The notes below the pieces were generated by a model, which saw only the letters and a list, made by a program, of their open reading frames with translations, did no database searches and had not been told where the DNA came from. Made by a program: the position numbers and the translations under genes. Shown here piece by piece: positions 1-10,086 of a DNA stretch of 64,000 nt. Position 1 is the first letter of the stretch; each line of letters starts with the position of its first letter. The stretch comes from a virus: IMG/VR virus record IMGVR_UViG_3300008259_000030, positions 19,490-83,489 of that record. One strand, given 5' to 3'.

Positions 1-2753
1 TTACTAAAAATAACTTCGCCAGTATCTTGATTAATATAAAACTGATCGCCTACACGGAAATCGCCTTTGTGATCAACCGATGTATAATAAATCTTAGCAC
101 GATTAGTTTCAACTACTTCGTTGGCTTGTATAACTGTGGTAGGGTCATTATTAGAGTCTCCTCCGTTGCCAATGTAGGCTAAGTTTTGTCCAATGAGATA
201 CGCAATAACGCCGTCGCCGTCGCCATATGCTCCATAGTTGCCGTATACGCAGGCAGAGCCAATACTTCTTAATTCAGCACCAAAGTCCGAATAGTCAGCA
301 AAATCTATAGCAGAAGCAGTTCCGCTTGTAGTTGTATTTCTGATGTCTTGTGTAGTGTTACCGTCATCTAAAATGATAGTTGAATTATTTGTACCATTAA
401 AATGTAATAACAATACTGTTGAAGTATCGCTGGTAAAGGCTGCTGTAGGTACAGTTACTGAAGTAGTATATTTGGCTACACCTTTGACTACACGCAGTTC
501 GTCAACATAACCAGTTGATGGAGAACTGCCAGTCCAGCTTGCTCCAACTCTCAATGGTCTTTCTGGATAATTGTTAGCATCTGTATAGGTAGTAGGTGTT
601 ACGGTTCCGTTAACAGCAAGTTTAGTTACTCCGCCGACTCTAAACAGTGCGATATGATTAAATGTACCTGCGGTACAGGCCGCACTTGATGTAATTCTAT
701 AGGCATTACTAACAAACAATCTAATGTTGCCGGCAGCGTTCATTTCAAGGTATACCGCTGTGTCGTTACTAGCTGTTCTACAGTCTAATAATACCTGCTG
801 TATTCCTAGGGCAGTTGGTCTCCAGAAAAATTCAATAGTAAAATCACCAGTACCGTAACCAAAATCTGGTTGACTAGAATATGTGATAAAATCCCCAGTG
901 CCGTCTAATACTAAACTTGCTGTGCCAAATTTTTTCTGTGCTGTGCTTAGTTTAGCGTCACCGCCTAATGATACTGTTTTGCCTATGCGATCTTCTGGAG
1001 TCTCCCATCCTAGACTCTTACCGTCAATATTATAAAAATCCCCGTCTATACTTTCAATAATACCACTAGCAAGTACTGTGGTTCCGTCTGTGTCATAATA
1101 ACTTATAGTATCGCCTACTTGCCAAGTTCCTGTAGTATTTGAAATTTTTATTCGAGTCTTTCCATCGCCAGCAAACCCATCGTTGCTGCTGAATAAACTT
1201 ATACCTTTGTTGGCATAATAAGTGAATGAATTTAACCATTCTACTCTAGCACCGTTGGTAGCCGATAGAGCATCTACGCCAGGAGTGATAAATGTTACAG
1301 AATGGAATAACATTGATGCTTCTCTAGATGTAGCAGTAGCATACGCACCGTCTACATAAGCACCTTTACCTGCGTCTGCTGATCCAAATCCCAAAGGATC
1401 GCCTACGCCAACTATAGTACCTTTGGTTAATACTGAAATGTTTCTTACATACGGTGATCTAGTTGTTACTTCAAAATCTGTAGCAAAACGGAAAGCATAA
1501 CCGTTGTCTGGAAATACCCTGTTGCCACCATTACAGCTAAATGTTAAGTTGGAAAGGAAAACTCTATCTCCAAGGCTAGCAGTTCCGCCGGTGTGTGTTA
1601 GTACCAGGACGCCTGTAGTATGAGTATAAGTTGCTCCTGTAATGTTTCCGCTGCTGCTGTCAATAAATTCAATAGTTCCGCCGCTAACATAAGCATGAGC
1701 GAACGGTGAAGTTCCTACGTCTACTGTAGTTGTTCCGGGTGCTGCTGAAGTAACTGTAAAATAATTTCCGCCGCTATAAAAATCTGCTACAGTTAAATCT
1801 TCTACGGTTGTTTCTCCGTTCATTAAGAAACAGTCATTGTATTCTGTAGCAGTAGTTGGTACAATTCTTACGGAGCGTATACCTGTGCCTTTTACCGTAA
1901 CTCCTACAGGAACTTCTAACGGAAATGCCTCTTCGTAAACTCCGGGATAAAGATATATGGTTGTTCCGGCAGGGGCTATGCTCAAGGCATATTTTAAAGT
2001 TCTTAAAGAATCGTTTGGATGTTCGCCTTCATGTGTATCGTTGCCGTTAACTGCTGACACATAAAGCATATTTCCGGGAAGTGCTGAAATATTAACACCG
2101 TCAATAATTAAATTCTGAGAAGTAATTATATCAGCGTATAAATTTCTAGTCCAAACATCGTACCAGCGTTTGCCGCCTGTAATCGGGTTTGATCCTATAT
2201 TGTATGCTTCGTTAGCATCAGGAATTATGTTACTGTTAATTTCTGCGTTGAAAGTAATAGTATCAGTAGTAGCATCTCCTAATACAATATTACCGTCTGC
2301 GGTAATTGCTCCATCAACTTGTAGATCTCCAGCAACCTGTACTCCAGACTTGATGTCTATTATACCAGTACCACTTGGGCGTATTTCTAAATTAGCATTA
2401 GATTCATTAGTAGCTATGATATTATTAAAAATATCTATTGAATCTATGGAAAACTTACTGGTTCTTAGAGCAGAACCTTCTGGCAGATTAAAAGTTAAAT
2501 CGCCGTCGTATGTTATCGTGTTTGGTGAAAATAAGAAGTCTCCAATTTGTGCCGTAGAGCCTGTGACTTCTAAATTTGTTGTGCGGGTCGTGCCGTTTAC
2601 TTGAAGTTCGTGACTAGGAGTAGCAGTCTTTATGCCGATTCGCCTATTGTTAACATCAAGATAAAGTAGGTCGGTCTCAAAGGCCAGATCCACACCTTGG
2701 CGTAGAAGGTTAGCCTTTAAGAGCGGACCGCTAATTCGACCAAGCTGGCTCAT
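1..2753 (-). CDS. Large virion fibre protein with beta-helix and LamG-like domains (C-terminus cut by window edge)
   Basis: The frame is open from an ATG at 2753 to the left edge, so about 917 N-terminal residues are seen. The first residues (MSQLGRISGPLLKAN) match the start of the neighbouring 2107-aa protein (MADLGRISGPMLKAN), so the two are paralogues. A repeat unit of the type 'SNANLEIRPSGTG' follows. Next comes a pectate-lyase-like right-handed beta-helix segment (nt about 2070-1800, 'SLRTLKYALSIAPAGTTIYLYPGVYEE'-type signature, given here in parts). A LamG/concanavalin-like segment ('FGTASLVLDGTGDF...GDFTIEFFW', nt about 960-490) is inserted before a second block shared with the paralogue ('DHKGDFRVGDQFYINQDTGEV'). 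The start is supported by AAGGAGAG about 5 nt upstream and by alignment to the paralogue. The role is inferred: a virion-attached tail fibre or adhesin, with the lectin-like fold as a glycan-binding candidate. The C-terminal part is unknown. Confidence 0.8.
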   Translation of the reverse strand, partial: MSQLGRISGPLLKANLLRQGVDLAFETDLLYLDVNNRRIGIKTATPSHELQVNGTTRTTNLEVTGSTAQIGDFLFSPNTITYDGDLTFNLPEGSALRTSKFSIDSIDIFNNIIATNESNANLEIRPSGTGIIDIKSGVQVAGDLQVDGAITADGNIVLGDATTDTITFNAEINSNIIPDANEAYNIGSNPITGGKRWYDVWTRNLYADIITSQNLIIDGVNISALPGNMLYVSAVNGNDTHEGEHPNDSLRTLKYALSIAPAGTTIYLYPGVYEEAFPLEVPVGVTVKGTGIRSVRIVPTTATEYNDCFLMNGETTVEDLTVADFYSGGNYFTVTSAAPGTTTVDVGTSPFAHAYVSGGTIEFIDSSSGNITGATYTHTTGVLVLTHTGGTASLGDRVFLSNLTFSCNGGNRVFPDNGYAFRFATDFEVTTRSPYVRNISVLTKGTIVGVGDPLGFGSADAGKGAYVDGAYATATSREASMLFHSVTFITPGVDALSATNGARVEWLNSFTYYANKGISLFSSNDGFAGDGKTRIKISNTTGTWQVGDTISYYDTDGTTVLASGIIESIDGDFYNIDGKSLGWETPEDRIGKTVSLGGDAKLSTAQKKFGTASLVLDGTGDFITYSSQPDFGYGTGDFTIEFFWRPTALGIQQVLLDCRTASNDTAVYLEMNAAGNIRLFVSNAYRITSSAACTAGTFNHIALFRVGGVTKLAVNGTVTPTTYTDANNYPERPLRVGASWTGSSPSTGYVDELRVVKGVAKYTTSVTVPTAAFTSDTSTVLLLHFNGTNNSTIILDDGNTTQDIRNTTTSGTASAIDFADYSDFGAELRSIGSACVYGNYGAYGDGDGVIAYLIGQNLAYIGNGGDSNNDPTTVIQANEVVETNRAKIYYTSVDHKGDFRVGDQFYINQDTGEVIFS

Positions 2754-2853
2754 TCGCTCTCCTTTTCACCCCGTGTTTCACGGTTAACCACCTTACATTG
2801 CGGGTTTACCACAGTTTAACCATACAAGGATTGGTCGTCCTTGTAATCAATAG

Positions 2854-2861
2854 TATTTATC
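2854..2861 (-). promoter_or_regulatory. Late promoter-like box GATAAATA
   Basis: Reads GATAAATA on the minus strand, one base from the T4 late consensus TATAAATA. It lies in the 119-nt gap upstream of the fibre gene starting at 2753 and just after the stop of the 2107-aa gene. A start site about 6-7 nt downstream would give a leader of roughly 95 nt. That leader holds two small hairpins, 2825-2843 (6 bp) and 2771-2783 (CCGTG/CACGG), the second just upstream of the ribosome binding site. The gp55 sigma factor encoded in this window supports use of such boxes. Confidence 0.5.
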
Positions 2862-2872
2862 GTTTGGGTAGA

Positions 2873-5800
2873 TTAACCAAGTAGGATGGCGTAGATCTCA
2901 TTTAGCTCTTGTATTTCTGCTAAAGTAGCGTTTGTTGATGTACCTGCTAGAGTAGAGTAAGCAATACCGTTAAAAACTTCAGGGGCACTAAGATCGGTAT
3001 TGAATCGAATATCACCAACTTCGGGCATTGCTGGTCGACTATCAGAATCGCCGGTGGGTATTACTAGTGCTGTGGTTGTGTTAAATTTAATGTATCCAGA
3101 TCCGGTATTTTGTAAAACCATATTTTCTGTAGGATCTGTATTAGTTAATGTAGTACCGGTAAACAGAATATCACCCATAACAACATTTAGGGTATCTGGT
3201 ATGAATTTTGAAATAGTGGTTGAGGTATGTAGATATAGATCAGTCGACGATGCTCTTTGATAAATGCCTTCAGTGTATGATAAAGAACTAGGATAGTCAA
3301 TGACAAAAGTCATTGTTGTAACATCCCAGGCTGTGCCTAGAGTATAGTTTCTTATAAATGTGTTTGATCCGTTGCTTATAATGGCCCAAAATGCTGTTCC
3401 GTCATCGTTAAACGCTTGTCCTTTAGCATAATATCCTGTAGGAAGTGAGAAAGTATATGTGGTTGGCCCAGTCATGCCAACTATTGTCCAAGCTGTCGCA
3501 CAGGTGTATACCTGAAATGATACTTGACTTACCGCAGTGTTCCGATTTATTTCATAAAATTTTGTTCCGTCAGCATTGAACCAAGGTTGAGATAACGCAA
3601 TTATTCCGATATTTACTTTATTGATATGGCTAGCCGTTGTTATATCCCAAGGGGTTGATAAACTATATTCAAAAACAAAAACATTAAGATTAAGAAATCC
3701 ACCACCATTGCCCATAACCCAAAATTTTGTGCCATCGTATTTAAAATAAGGCCCTGTATTGTTTAACGTTCCCATACCGCCAACGGTTATAGCATTTAGA
3801 TCTTGAATTGAAAAGGTTGTATGATCTCCAATTGACGAAATATCCCATGGTGTTGATAAGGGATAAGAAACCACATTGCGATTGTTATAAGAAAATGCCA
3901 CAGTTCCGTCAGGTTTAAAAAATATTCCTCTTAGAGTTCTTGCGGTAGCCGGAGCACTTAACATTTGTCCGGACGAGTCTATACTGTAGACTATATCCCC
4001 ATTAATGCCGCCCGGTGTTAAATTTATGTCACTGTTGCTGATGCTAGAAATAGTGTTACCACTGAATAGCAACGACCCTGTTAATAGTGCTGTAAGATTA
4101 ACTGTAGAACTGTTAATACTCATCCTAGAAACATTGTTTACTCTAAAATCTAAAACATCAGTATCTAATGCTCTTACAGAAGTAGCACGATTTCTAGAAA
4201 AAATACCCCCGTAAGTTATAGCACCGTTGTTAGTCCAACCTTCAAATCTAGATACAGAGGTATTAAATCTTAATTCTCCTGTTAGACCGGTTAATTTATT
4301 GAGACTGGTCCCTGTAGGTAATTTAACAGCATCGGTCTTATCAAAGTCTACTATTCTGCCAGTAAACGGAACCACATTCAAATTAGCATTAGTATCTACC
4401 GTAGATATGATATTGTTTAAGATACTGGTTTTTTCTAATATAACTCTACCAGTGCCTGACCCTAATAGATGTAAATTACTGTTTGATAGTGTGGTCTCTA
4501 TAAAATTATCTTTGATACGGATGTCGTCGTTAAACAATGTATCTGTGAGTATAGTTGTACCCGTAATGTTCCTAGAAAATATATCGCCAGCAACTGACAA
4601 ATTCTGACTCAGTAAAGCAGAATCATTTAGCAAGATTTTAGCAGAGCCTTGGGCTCTAAGATCAATATTGCTGTTTGAGGTAGTAGTGGCAATTCTAAAA
4701 TCAATAAAGTTATAATCTTCAAATAGAGCTTGACCGTTGGTTGTTAAATTACCGGTTAGATTATATTCCCCTGCTAGATTATATGCTCCAGTATGTTGTT
4801 TTGTTCCGGTTAATCCAAATATGCCATCAATAGCCGTAGCTGTAAAAGTAGAATTGCCAGTTAAGTTTAATTGTCCTGTAGCAATTTCTAGTGTAGGTTG
4901 TACAGTCACTCTTCCGGTACCGTGTGCAGCTAACTCTAGATCTGTGTTTGAAGTAATTGTTTCTATGTAATTGTTTTGGATTCTGATCTGATCAGTTTCA
5001 TAGATATCGCTGGCTACGTCATTAGGGAATGTTATGTTCTGTACAGCTATGTAAGCGTCATTTACAGTGAGATCATTTTCTATAACTACATTAGCATTCG
5101 GTATTACAATATTGCCGATCCCGCCCGATGCTATTAATTCTAAATCTGAATTTGAACTAGTAGTAGCAACCGTATTTCCAGATATAATTACATCGCCGTT
5201 GGTAAACTGATCTGCTATCAAATCCCCTGTAATACTCACATCGCCAGTCTGGATAATGTTTCCAGTTTGGTTTAACTGTCCTACTAATACTAGATCTGTT
5301 ATCTGAGTATTCAGTAATGTCGATGTTCCAGAAATGGTAAGGTTATTGTCAATTTCAAAATTGTCAGTGATATTAACTTGACCAGTACCGTTAGCACGTA
5401 ATTCAAGATCAGCGTTAGATACTGTGGTTGTAATAAAATTTTCTTGTACAAGAATATCATCGACAAAAATTGATAATCCTGTCGCCTGCGTTCTAACAGT
5501 TAGATCATCAGAAATTAACTCGCCTTGTATTTCTAAATTGTTTTCAATTATTAGGTCGTCATTGAATACGACAAGTCTAGCTGGTTGTGCCAATAATTCA
5601 ATATTTGTGTTAGATGATAATCTATTTCCTTCTATTCTTAGATTTTGATATTGGCCGGTTCCTGATACTGATAAAAATCCCTGTATTGTAGTAGCACCCG
5701 TAATATCAGCATTGCCTATTCTTACTAGATCGTTAGTGTGTGTTACCGTAGCTGATATGTTTAAATCTAATAAGTTGCTAGATCCCAAAACTGAAAGATA

Positions 5801-8800
5801 TGTATCAGCAATTAAATCAGTGTCTACTATGTTTAATAATCCAACAGGGTCTAATACTAAATTAGTGTTTAAATTATTAGATTCTATCGCATTACCTGTG
5901 ACGGTAACACCGTTTAAAATCATAGCAGACGATGTTACTTGATATGCTATAGATGCTAGATTAGTTGAAATTGTATTTTGTACTGATACATTATTGTCTA
6001 CAAGAACATTTTCCTGTAACAAAACTTTTCCCAAACCTGCTGCTTGTAATAATAAATCATTATTAGCTAGTGTGGTTGATATTACGTTGCCTTGAATAGA
6101 GATATCTTCAAATTCTATGTAATTAACATTTAAATTATTAGATATAGCAAGATTGCCAGTAATTGCAGCGTTGCCGGATAATATGATCTCGCTAGTGCTG
6201 TTTATAGAATCAACTGTAATTGATTTTAAATTTGTTGTTCCGTTTACGGTTAAATCTTGATCTATTAGTAGACTATCAGTTTTTACTTTTCCTGTGCCGT
6301 CGGCATTTACTATTAAATCTTGTGCGGGTGTTTCTATTACGTTTCCGTATATTTTAACTCCCGCATCAAAAATATCTGATGTTATCTGAGAGAGTTGTAC
6401 GTTAGACGAATTAATATTGTTGTATATTAAATTTTGATCTATTTGTACATCGTTAATAGGCACATAGATATTTCCAGTGCCGTTAGCACGTAATTCAAGA
6501 TCTGAATTTGATTGTGCTGTAGATATTACATTACTATCAACAGATATGTCGCCAAAACTTAAACTAGGAACTGATAATGCGAGGTTGTTAGATAACTGAT
6601 AATCGCCACTCACTGTTGTATTGCCTGTGAGTATTTGATTTCCAGTTTGTGTAAATGCTCCTAAGATATTTGTATCTTTGAGATTTAAAATATTAACAGC
6701 ATCAAACCCTGTCTCTACTTGTAATGCGTCAAAGATAACTTTTCCTGTGCCTGCGGCATATAATTCTAAATCACTGTTACTAGATTTAGTATAAATTTTA
6801 TTGTCGTCAAATACAATCTCACCAAAATCGGCTTTACCTAACCAGATAGAATTCCAAGTTAGTACTGACGAGCCTAATGAAGAAACATTAGGATATTTAG
6901 GAATAATATCACTATCAACCTCGCTGGCAAATGTTACAGTATCTATAGCACCAGCATTACCAATGTTGATAGTACCATCTATGCTAAGATTTCCTGTTAG
7001 ATCTAGGTTACCTGCGATATTACTAGTTTGTAGTGTTTGCGGAGCTACCGCAGATTTAATGTTTAAGTCGCCTGTAGCAGTTGATAATAAATTACCCTGA
7101 AATATAACGTCACCGGTTTCAATTTTTTCAGCATTTAAAATTGTTATATCGGTGCCATCTGAGAAAATAATTTCATTAATACCGCTGACACTTTGTCCAA
7201 TACCATTAAATGTTACAAGTCCGGTTTCTTGGTCTACAAAAAATGCTTCGCCTACACGGAAATTGCCATTATGGTCATCACTTTGCCAGTATATTCTAGC
7301 ATTGTTTAGGGTAACAGTTTCATTGACTTGTATAACTGTAGTAGGATCATTTGTGACATTAGTACCTGTGCCAATGTAGGCAAAGTTATGATTAATCAGA
7401 TACATCAATACACTGTCGCCGTCGCCCTCGGCACCAACGTTGCCATACACATTAGCAGAGCCAATACTCCTTAATTCTGCTCCATAGATTGTAGTAGATC
7501 CGTCTGAGCTTAATCTTCCTAGACTACCGTTAGTAGCATACAGACCTTTACTGGCAAAATATGTAAATGAATTTAACCACTCGACTCTAACACCGTTAGT
7601 CATGTATAGTCCAACAGAGTTAGGAACTATAAATGTCACAGAATGGAATAACATGCTGGCTGTTATTGACTGCGGCACTACAGCACTACCATCAACTAAA
7701 GCACCTCTACCAGCGGGTGCTGCGGCAGATCCTGTAGGAGATGAAAATATCGGAATACCAACACCGCCAACTAGTGATGTAGTTACATAAATTCTCCACT
7801 GATTAGTATTAATTGGGTCTTCAATTATATAATCAACAATGTATATTGTGCCTGCTACATTAATAGTCCACCCTGCTTCTACAGTAGTTTCAAAGTTAGC
7901 CGGTAAATTAGTTTTGAAATATGCTACCCATTTTTCACCAACTGAACTTCCTGAGGTATCCCAAATATCGTTTGTAATGATCTGTGTTGTTCCAACATCT
8001 GGATAGAAGCTAATAGGTTTAAGCTGACCGGCTGGATTAAAAGTTGTATCAACGGTCATTCTCCACTCTGTTGGAGATAAAGGTTCGGTGGCAATTGATA
8101 TAACTGTGTAGAATAGAGGAGGATTAGGATACCTATCAATAACTGCGGTTTGACCTACTAGCGAATCTACAAGAGCTTGGCTGTAAAATGTTTTAGATAA
8201 AGTTACACTATCACTAGTCAATGACACGCCAGTGGGTGCTGGGCCAACTGTGATATTAGTAGGTGTTAATGTTCCGGTAACTTCTTGTGTTATAACAGTT
8301 ACGTTTTGTACATATGGCGATCTTTCAGAAGCATCATATCCATCAGCAAATCTAAAACCGTACCCTTCGTTGGTTGTTTCGTTATAAAAGAAATCTCTTA
8401 CTGTGAGATTTGAAACAGTTGATCCAGCATTAAGTAAAAAACAATCTTTAAACTCACTGCTAGAGTCTGGTTCAACAATTACAGTTCTAATGTCTGTACC
8501 GTTGACTGTAACACCGGCTGGCACTTCTAACGGAAATGTTTCTTGATATACTCCTGGATAGATAGTAACCGTGTCACCGTTGGTGGCAAAACTTAAAGCA
8601 TGTTTGATAGTTCTAAATCCGCCGAGCTGATGAGTACCGTCATTCCATATACCACTGTCTTCACCTAATGTACTAACGTAATATGAATTTCCCGGTCTAA
8701 GAGCTACGTTAGGATTAATATTGCTCTTTAATGTTAACCCGTCATTTCCTTCTATGTTTCCCGCAATCGTAGCATTTCCGTCAAGTAATACTATACCTGT

Positions 8801-9196
8801 ACCGTGAGGCGATAGCTCTATATTTTCATTGCTAATAACGCCTTGAATATAGTTGTCATTGAAAATTAAACTGGGAGTTTCTAAAATGTCAGCAAACAAA
8901 GTGCCTGTGGCATTTATAGTTACATTGCCGGTATAGCTGGTTATAGTTCCAGTATCTCCGTCAAGGTAGAGATTAGTTAACTGTGCATCATTATCAACTA
9001 TTAACCCTACAGTGGATATAGTTCCGTCAACTGTAAGTTCTCTAGGCATAGCATTGGTATTGATACCAAGCCTGCGTGAATTTACATCGAGATAGAGATT
9101 GTTATCTCCAAACTGATTTTCAAAGACAAGGTCCACTCCCAACCGTTCAAGGTTGGCCTTAAGCATTGGACCGGAAATTCTACCTAGATCTGCCAA
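2873..9196 (-). CDS. Giant repeat-rich virion fibre protein (2107 aa) with beta-helix and beta-propeller-like regions
   Basis: N-terminus is shared with the paralogue to its left. Residues about 165-310 carry a pectate-lyase-like beta-helix signature ('FRTIKHALSFATNGDTVTI', 'YPGVYQE'). Residues about 810-1620 contain roughly eleven degenerate repeats of about 70-80 residues, each headed by a motif like 'SNSDLELRANGTG', typical of repetitive phage fibre shafts. Residues about 1740-1970 hold at least four blades with 'DGTKFW' and 'YSLSTPWDIT' motifs, suggesting a beta-propeller. The C-terminus has 'PEVGDIRFNTDLSAPEVFNG', a phage fibre motif. The start is TTG at 9196, with AAGGGG upstream; no ATG exists between it and the upstream stop, and alignment to the paralogue (M-x-x-LGRISGP) supports it. 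It is probably a long fibre or adhesin. The attachment site on the particle is unknown. Confidence 0.8.
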   Translation of the reverse strand: MADLGRISGPMLKANLERLGVDLVFENQFGDNNLYLDVNSRRLGINTNAMPRELTVDGTISTVGLIVDNDAQLTNLYLDGDTGTITSYTGNVTINATGTLFADILETPSLIFNDNYIQGVISNENIELSPHGTGIVLLDGNATIAGNIEGNDGLTLKSNINPNVALRPGNSYYVSTLGEDSGIWNDGTHQLGGFRTIKHALSFATNGDTVTIYPGVYQETFPLEVPAGVTVNGTDIRTVIVEPDSSSEFKDCFLLNAGSTVSNLTVRDFFYNETTNEGYGFRFADGYDASERSPYVQNVTVITQEVTGTLTPTNITVGPAPTGVSLTSDSVTLSKTFYSQALVDSLVGQTAVIDRYPNPPLFYTVISIATEPLSPTEWRMTVDTTFNPAGQLKPISFYPDVGTTQIITNDIWDTSGSSVGEKWVAYFKTNLPANFETTVEAGWTINVAGTIYIVDYIIEDPINTNQWRIYVTTSLVGGVGIPIFSSPTGSAAAPAGRGALVDGSAVVPQSITASMLFHSVTFIVPNSVGLYMTNGVRVEWLNSFTYFASKGLYATNGSLGRLSSDGSTTIYGAELRSIGSANVYGNVGAEGDGDSVLMYLINHNFAYIGTGTNVTNDPTTVIQVNETVTLNNARIYWQSDDHNGNFRVGEAFFVDQETGLVTFNGIGQSVSGINEIIFSDGTDITILNAEKIETGDVIFQGNLLSTATGDLNIKSAVAPQTLQTSNIAGNLDLTGNLSIDGTINIGNAGAIDTVTFASEVDSDIIPKYPNVSSLGSSVLTWNSIWLGKADFGEIVFDDNKIYTKSSNSDLELYAAGTGKVIFDALQVETGFDAVNILNLKDTNILGAFTQTGNQILTGNTTVSGDYQLSNNLALSVPSLSFGDISVDSNVISTAQSNSDLELRANGTGNIYVPINDVQIDQNLIYNNINSSNVQLSQITSDIFDAGVKIYGNVIETPAQDLIVNADGTGKVKTDSLLIDQDLTVNGTTNLKSITVDSINSTSEIILSGNAAITGNLAISNNLNVNYIEFEDISIQGNVISTTLANNDLLLQAAGLGKVLLQENVLVDNNVSVQNTISTNLASIAYQVTSSAMILNGVTVTGNAIESNNLNTNLVLDPVGLLNIVDTDLIADTYLSVLGSSNLLDLNISATVTHTNDLVRIGNADITGATTIQGFLSVSGTGQYQNLRIEGNRLSSNTNIELLAQPARLVVFNDDLIIENNLEIQGELISDDLTVRTQATGLSIFVDDILVQENFITTTVSNADLELRANGTGQVNITDNFEIDNNLTISGTSTLLNTQITDLVLVGQLNQTGNIIQTGDVSITGDLIADQFTNGDVIISGNTVATTSSNSDLELIASGGIGNIVIPNANVVIENDLTVNDAYIAVQNITFPNDVASDIYETDQIRIQNNYIETITSNTDLELAAHGTGRVTVQPTLEIATGQLNLTGNSTFTATAIDGIFGLTGTKQHTGAYNLAGEYNLTGNLTTNGQALFEDYNFIDFRIATTTSNSNIDLRAQGSAKILLNDSALLSQNLSVAGDIFSRNITGTTILTDTLFNDDIRIKDNFIETTLSNSNLHLLGSGTGRVILEKTSILNNIISTVDTNANLNVVPFTGRIVDFDKTDAVKLPTGTSLNKLTGLTGELRFNTSVSRFEGWTNNGAITYGGIFSRNRATSVRALDTDVLDFRVNNVSRMSINSSTVNLTALLTGSLLFSGNTISSISNSDINLTPGGINGDIVYSIDSSGQMLSAPATARTLRGIFFKPDGTVAFSYNNRNVVSYPLSTPWDISSIGDHTTFSIQDLNAITVGGMGTLNNTGPYFKYDGTKFWVMGNGGGFLNLNVFVFEYSLSTPWDITTASHINKVNIGIIALSQPWFNADGTKFYEINRNTAVSQVSFQVYTCATAWTIVGMTGPTTYTFSLPTGYYAKGQAFNDDGTAFWAIISNGSNTFIRNYTLGTAWDVTTMTFVIDYPSSLSYTEGIYQRASSTDLYLHTSTTISKFIPDTLNVVMGDILFTGTTLTNTDPTENMVLQNTGSGYIKFNTTTALVIPTGDSDSRPAMPEVGDIRFNTDLSAPEVFNGIAYSTLAGTSTNATLAEIQELNEIYAILLG

Positions 9197-9214
9197 AATA
9201 CGCCCCTTATTTGA

Positions 9215-9222
9215 TATTTATC
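9215..9222 (-). promoter_or_regulatory. Late promoter-like box GATAAATA
   Basis: Reads GATAAATA on the minus strand in the 41-nt gap between the 282-aa gene and the 2107-aa gene. Transcription would start near 9208, only about 12 nt before the TTG start, leaving room for the AAGGGG ribosome binding site. Spacing and position fit a late promoter for the large fibre gene. Confidence 0.5.
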
Positions 9223-9237
9223 GGAGCGATTGAGTGA

Positions 9238-10086
9238 TTATTGATCGTACCCGAAATAAACAATAACTGGTTTTGTGTCAGGTACTGCTGAAAGAAATTT
9301 AATATGCCAACCTGGTTTAGCAATCTTTACATTGTATGTACTAGGCCCAGTTTCGCCCGTAACTGTAACGGTTGGAGTGCTAGCACCTGTGTAACCAGTT
9401 CCCGGATTTGTAATATTAATTTCTGTAATAGCACCAGTGCCGTCTGTAGTTCCTAACCCTGTTGCTGTTACACCCGTTACATCCGGAGCACTAAAAACTA
9501 CAGGAATAGTTGTACTGCTTGGAGTTAAGCCTGTGCCGCCCGTAACTACTTCTACACCAACAACAATTCCGTCTGATTCTATTAAATCGAAGTTTGTACC
9601 CGAAACCTGAAATACGTTTTCTACAATGACTATCATGTTGTCAACGTAATCTAAAGGGTCGTGTCCTTGTTCTAACCCTGGAACATAGTCTAAAGGATCT
9701 CCGCTAATAGGAAACCATTTGCTGATATCTTCATTAGGTTGTAAAACTGCATCCCAGTTGCCTACTCCAAGTTCTTCTTTACGCACCCGGGCTGGTCCTG
9801 ACATTCTTAATGGATACCACTGTCCTTCGTAATACATTTCAAATCCTACTGGTCTAGTAGGATCCCAATAAACAGCAGTATCAGCGATCTCGTGGCCGCT
9901 GTTGGCATCTGTGTTATAGCGTATCATACCTTCTGTGGGGTAGTACGGTCTAAATATCTGTTCTCCAGTGGGCATTTTGATACTGCTTTTAGATTCAATA
10001 TTAACTTGGTTGGTAGGATATTGAATGATAAAAGTTTTATCATTTGGAGTATACTTAGAAAGATTTTGACTTTTAAGATATTTCAT
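9238..10086 (-). CDS. Virion structural protein, 282 aa
   Basis: Not recognised as a named T4 protein. The N-terminal half has the fibre/neck-type pattern 'MIRYNTDANSGHEIADTAVYWDP' followed by 'YEGQWYPLRM', similar to the 'W..Y.G..W' motifs of phage fibre N-termini. Residues about 185-260 contain two beta-rich segments, 'EVVTGGTGLTPSS' and 'ITNPGTGYTGAS', the Gly-x-Gly-Tyr repeats also present in the 4890-aa baseplate protein of this phage. Its ATG overlaps the stop of the upstream 123-aa gene (ATGA), indicating translational coupling in a late structural operon. It is likely a virion accessory or fibre-connector protein. The function is inferred from context only. Confidence 0.6.
   Translation of the reverse strand: MKYLKSQNLSKYTPNDKTFIIQYPTNQVNIESKSSIKMPTGEQIFRPYYPTEGMIRYNTDANSGHEIADTAVYWDPTRPVGFEMYYEGQWYPLRMSGPARVRKEELGVGNWDAVLQPNEDISKWFPISGDPLDYVPGLEQGHDPLDYVDNMIVIVENVFQVSGTNFDLIESDGIVVGVEVVTGGTGLTPSSTTIPVVFSAPDVTGVTATGLGTTDGTGAITEINITNPGTGYTGASTPTVTVTGETGPSTYNVKIAKPGWHIKFLSAVPDTKPVIVYFGYDQ

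Noticed and set aside
2170-8300. Many 60-144-codon plus-strand frames opposite the fibre genes
   Set aside because: Antisense to repeat-rich coding DNA, no start signals, no coherent protein features.
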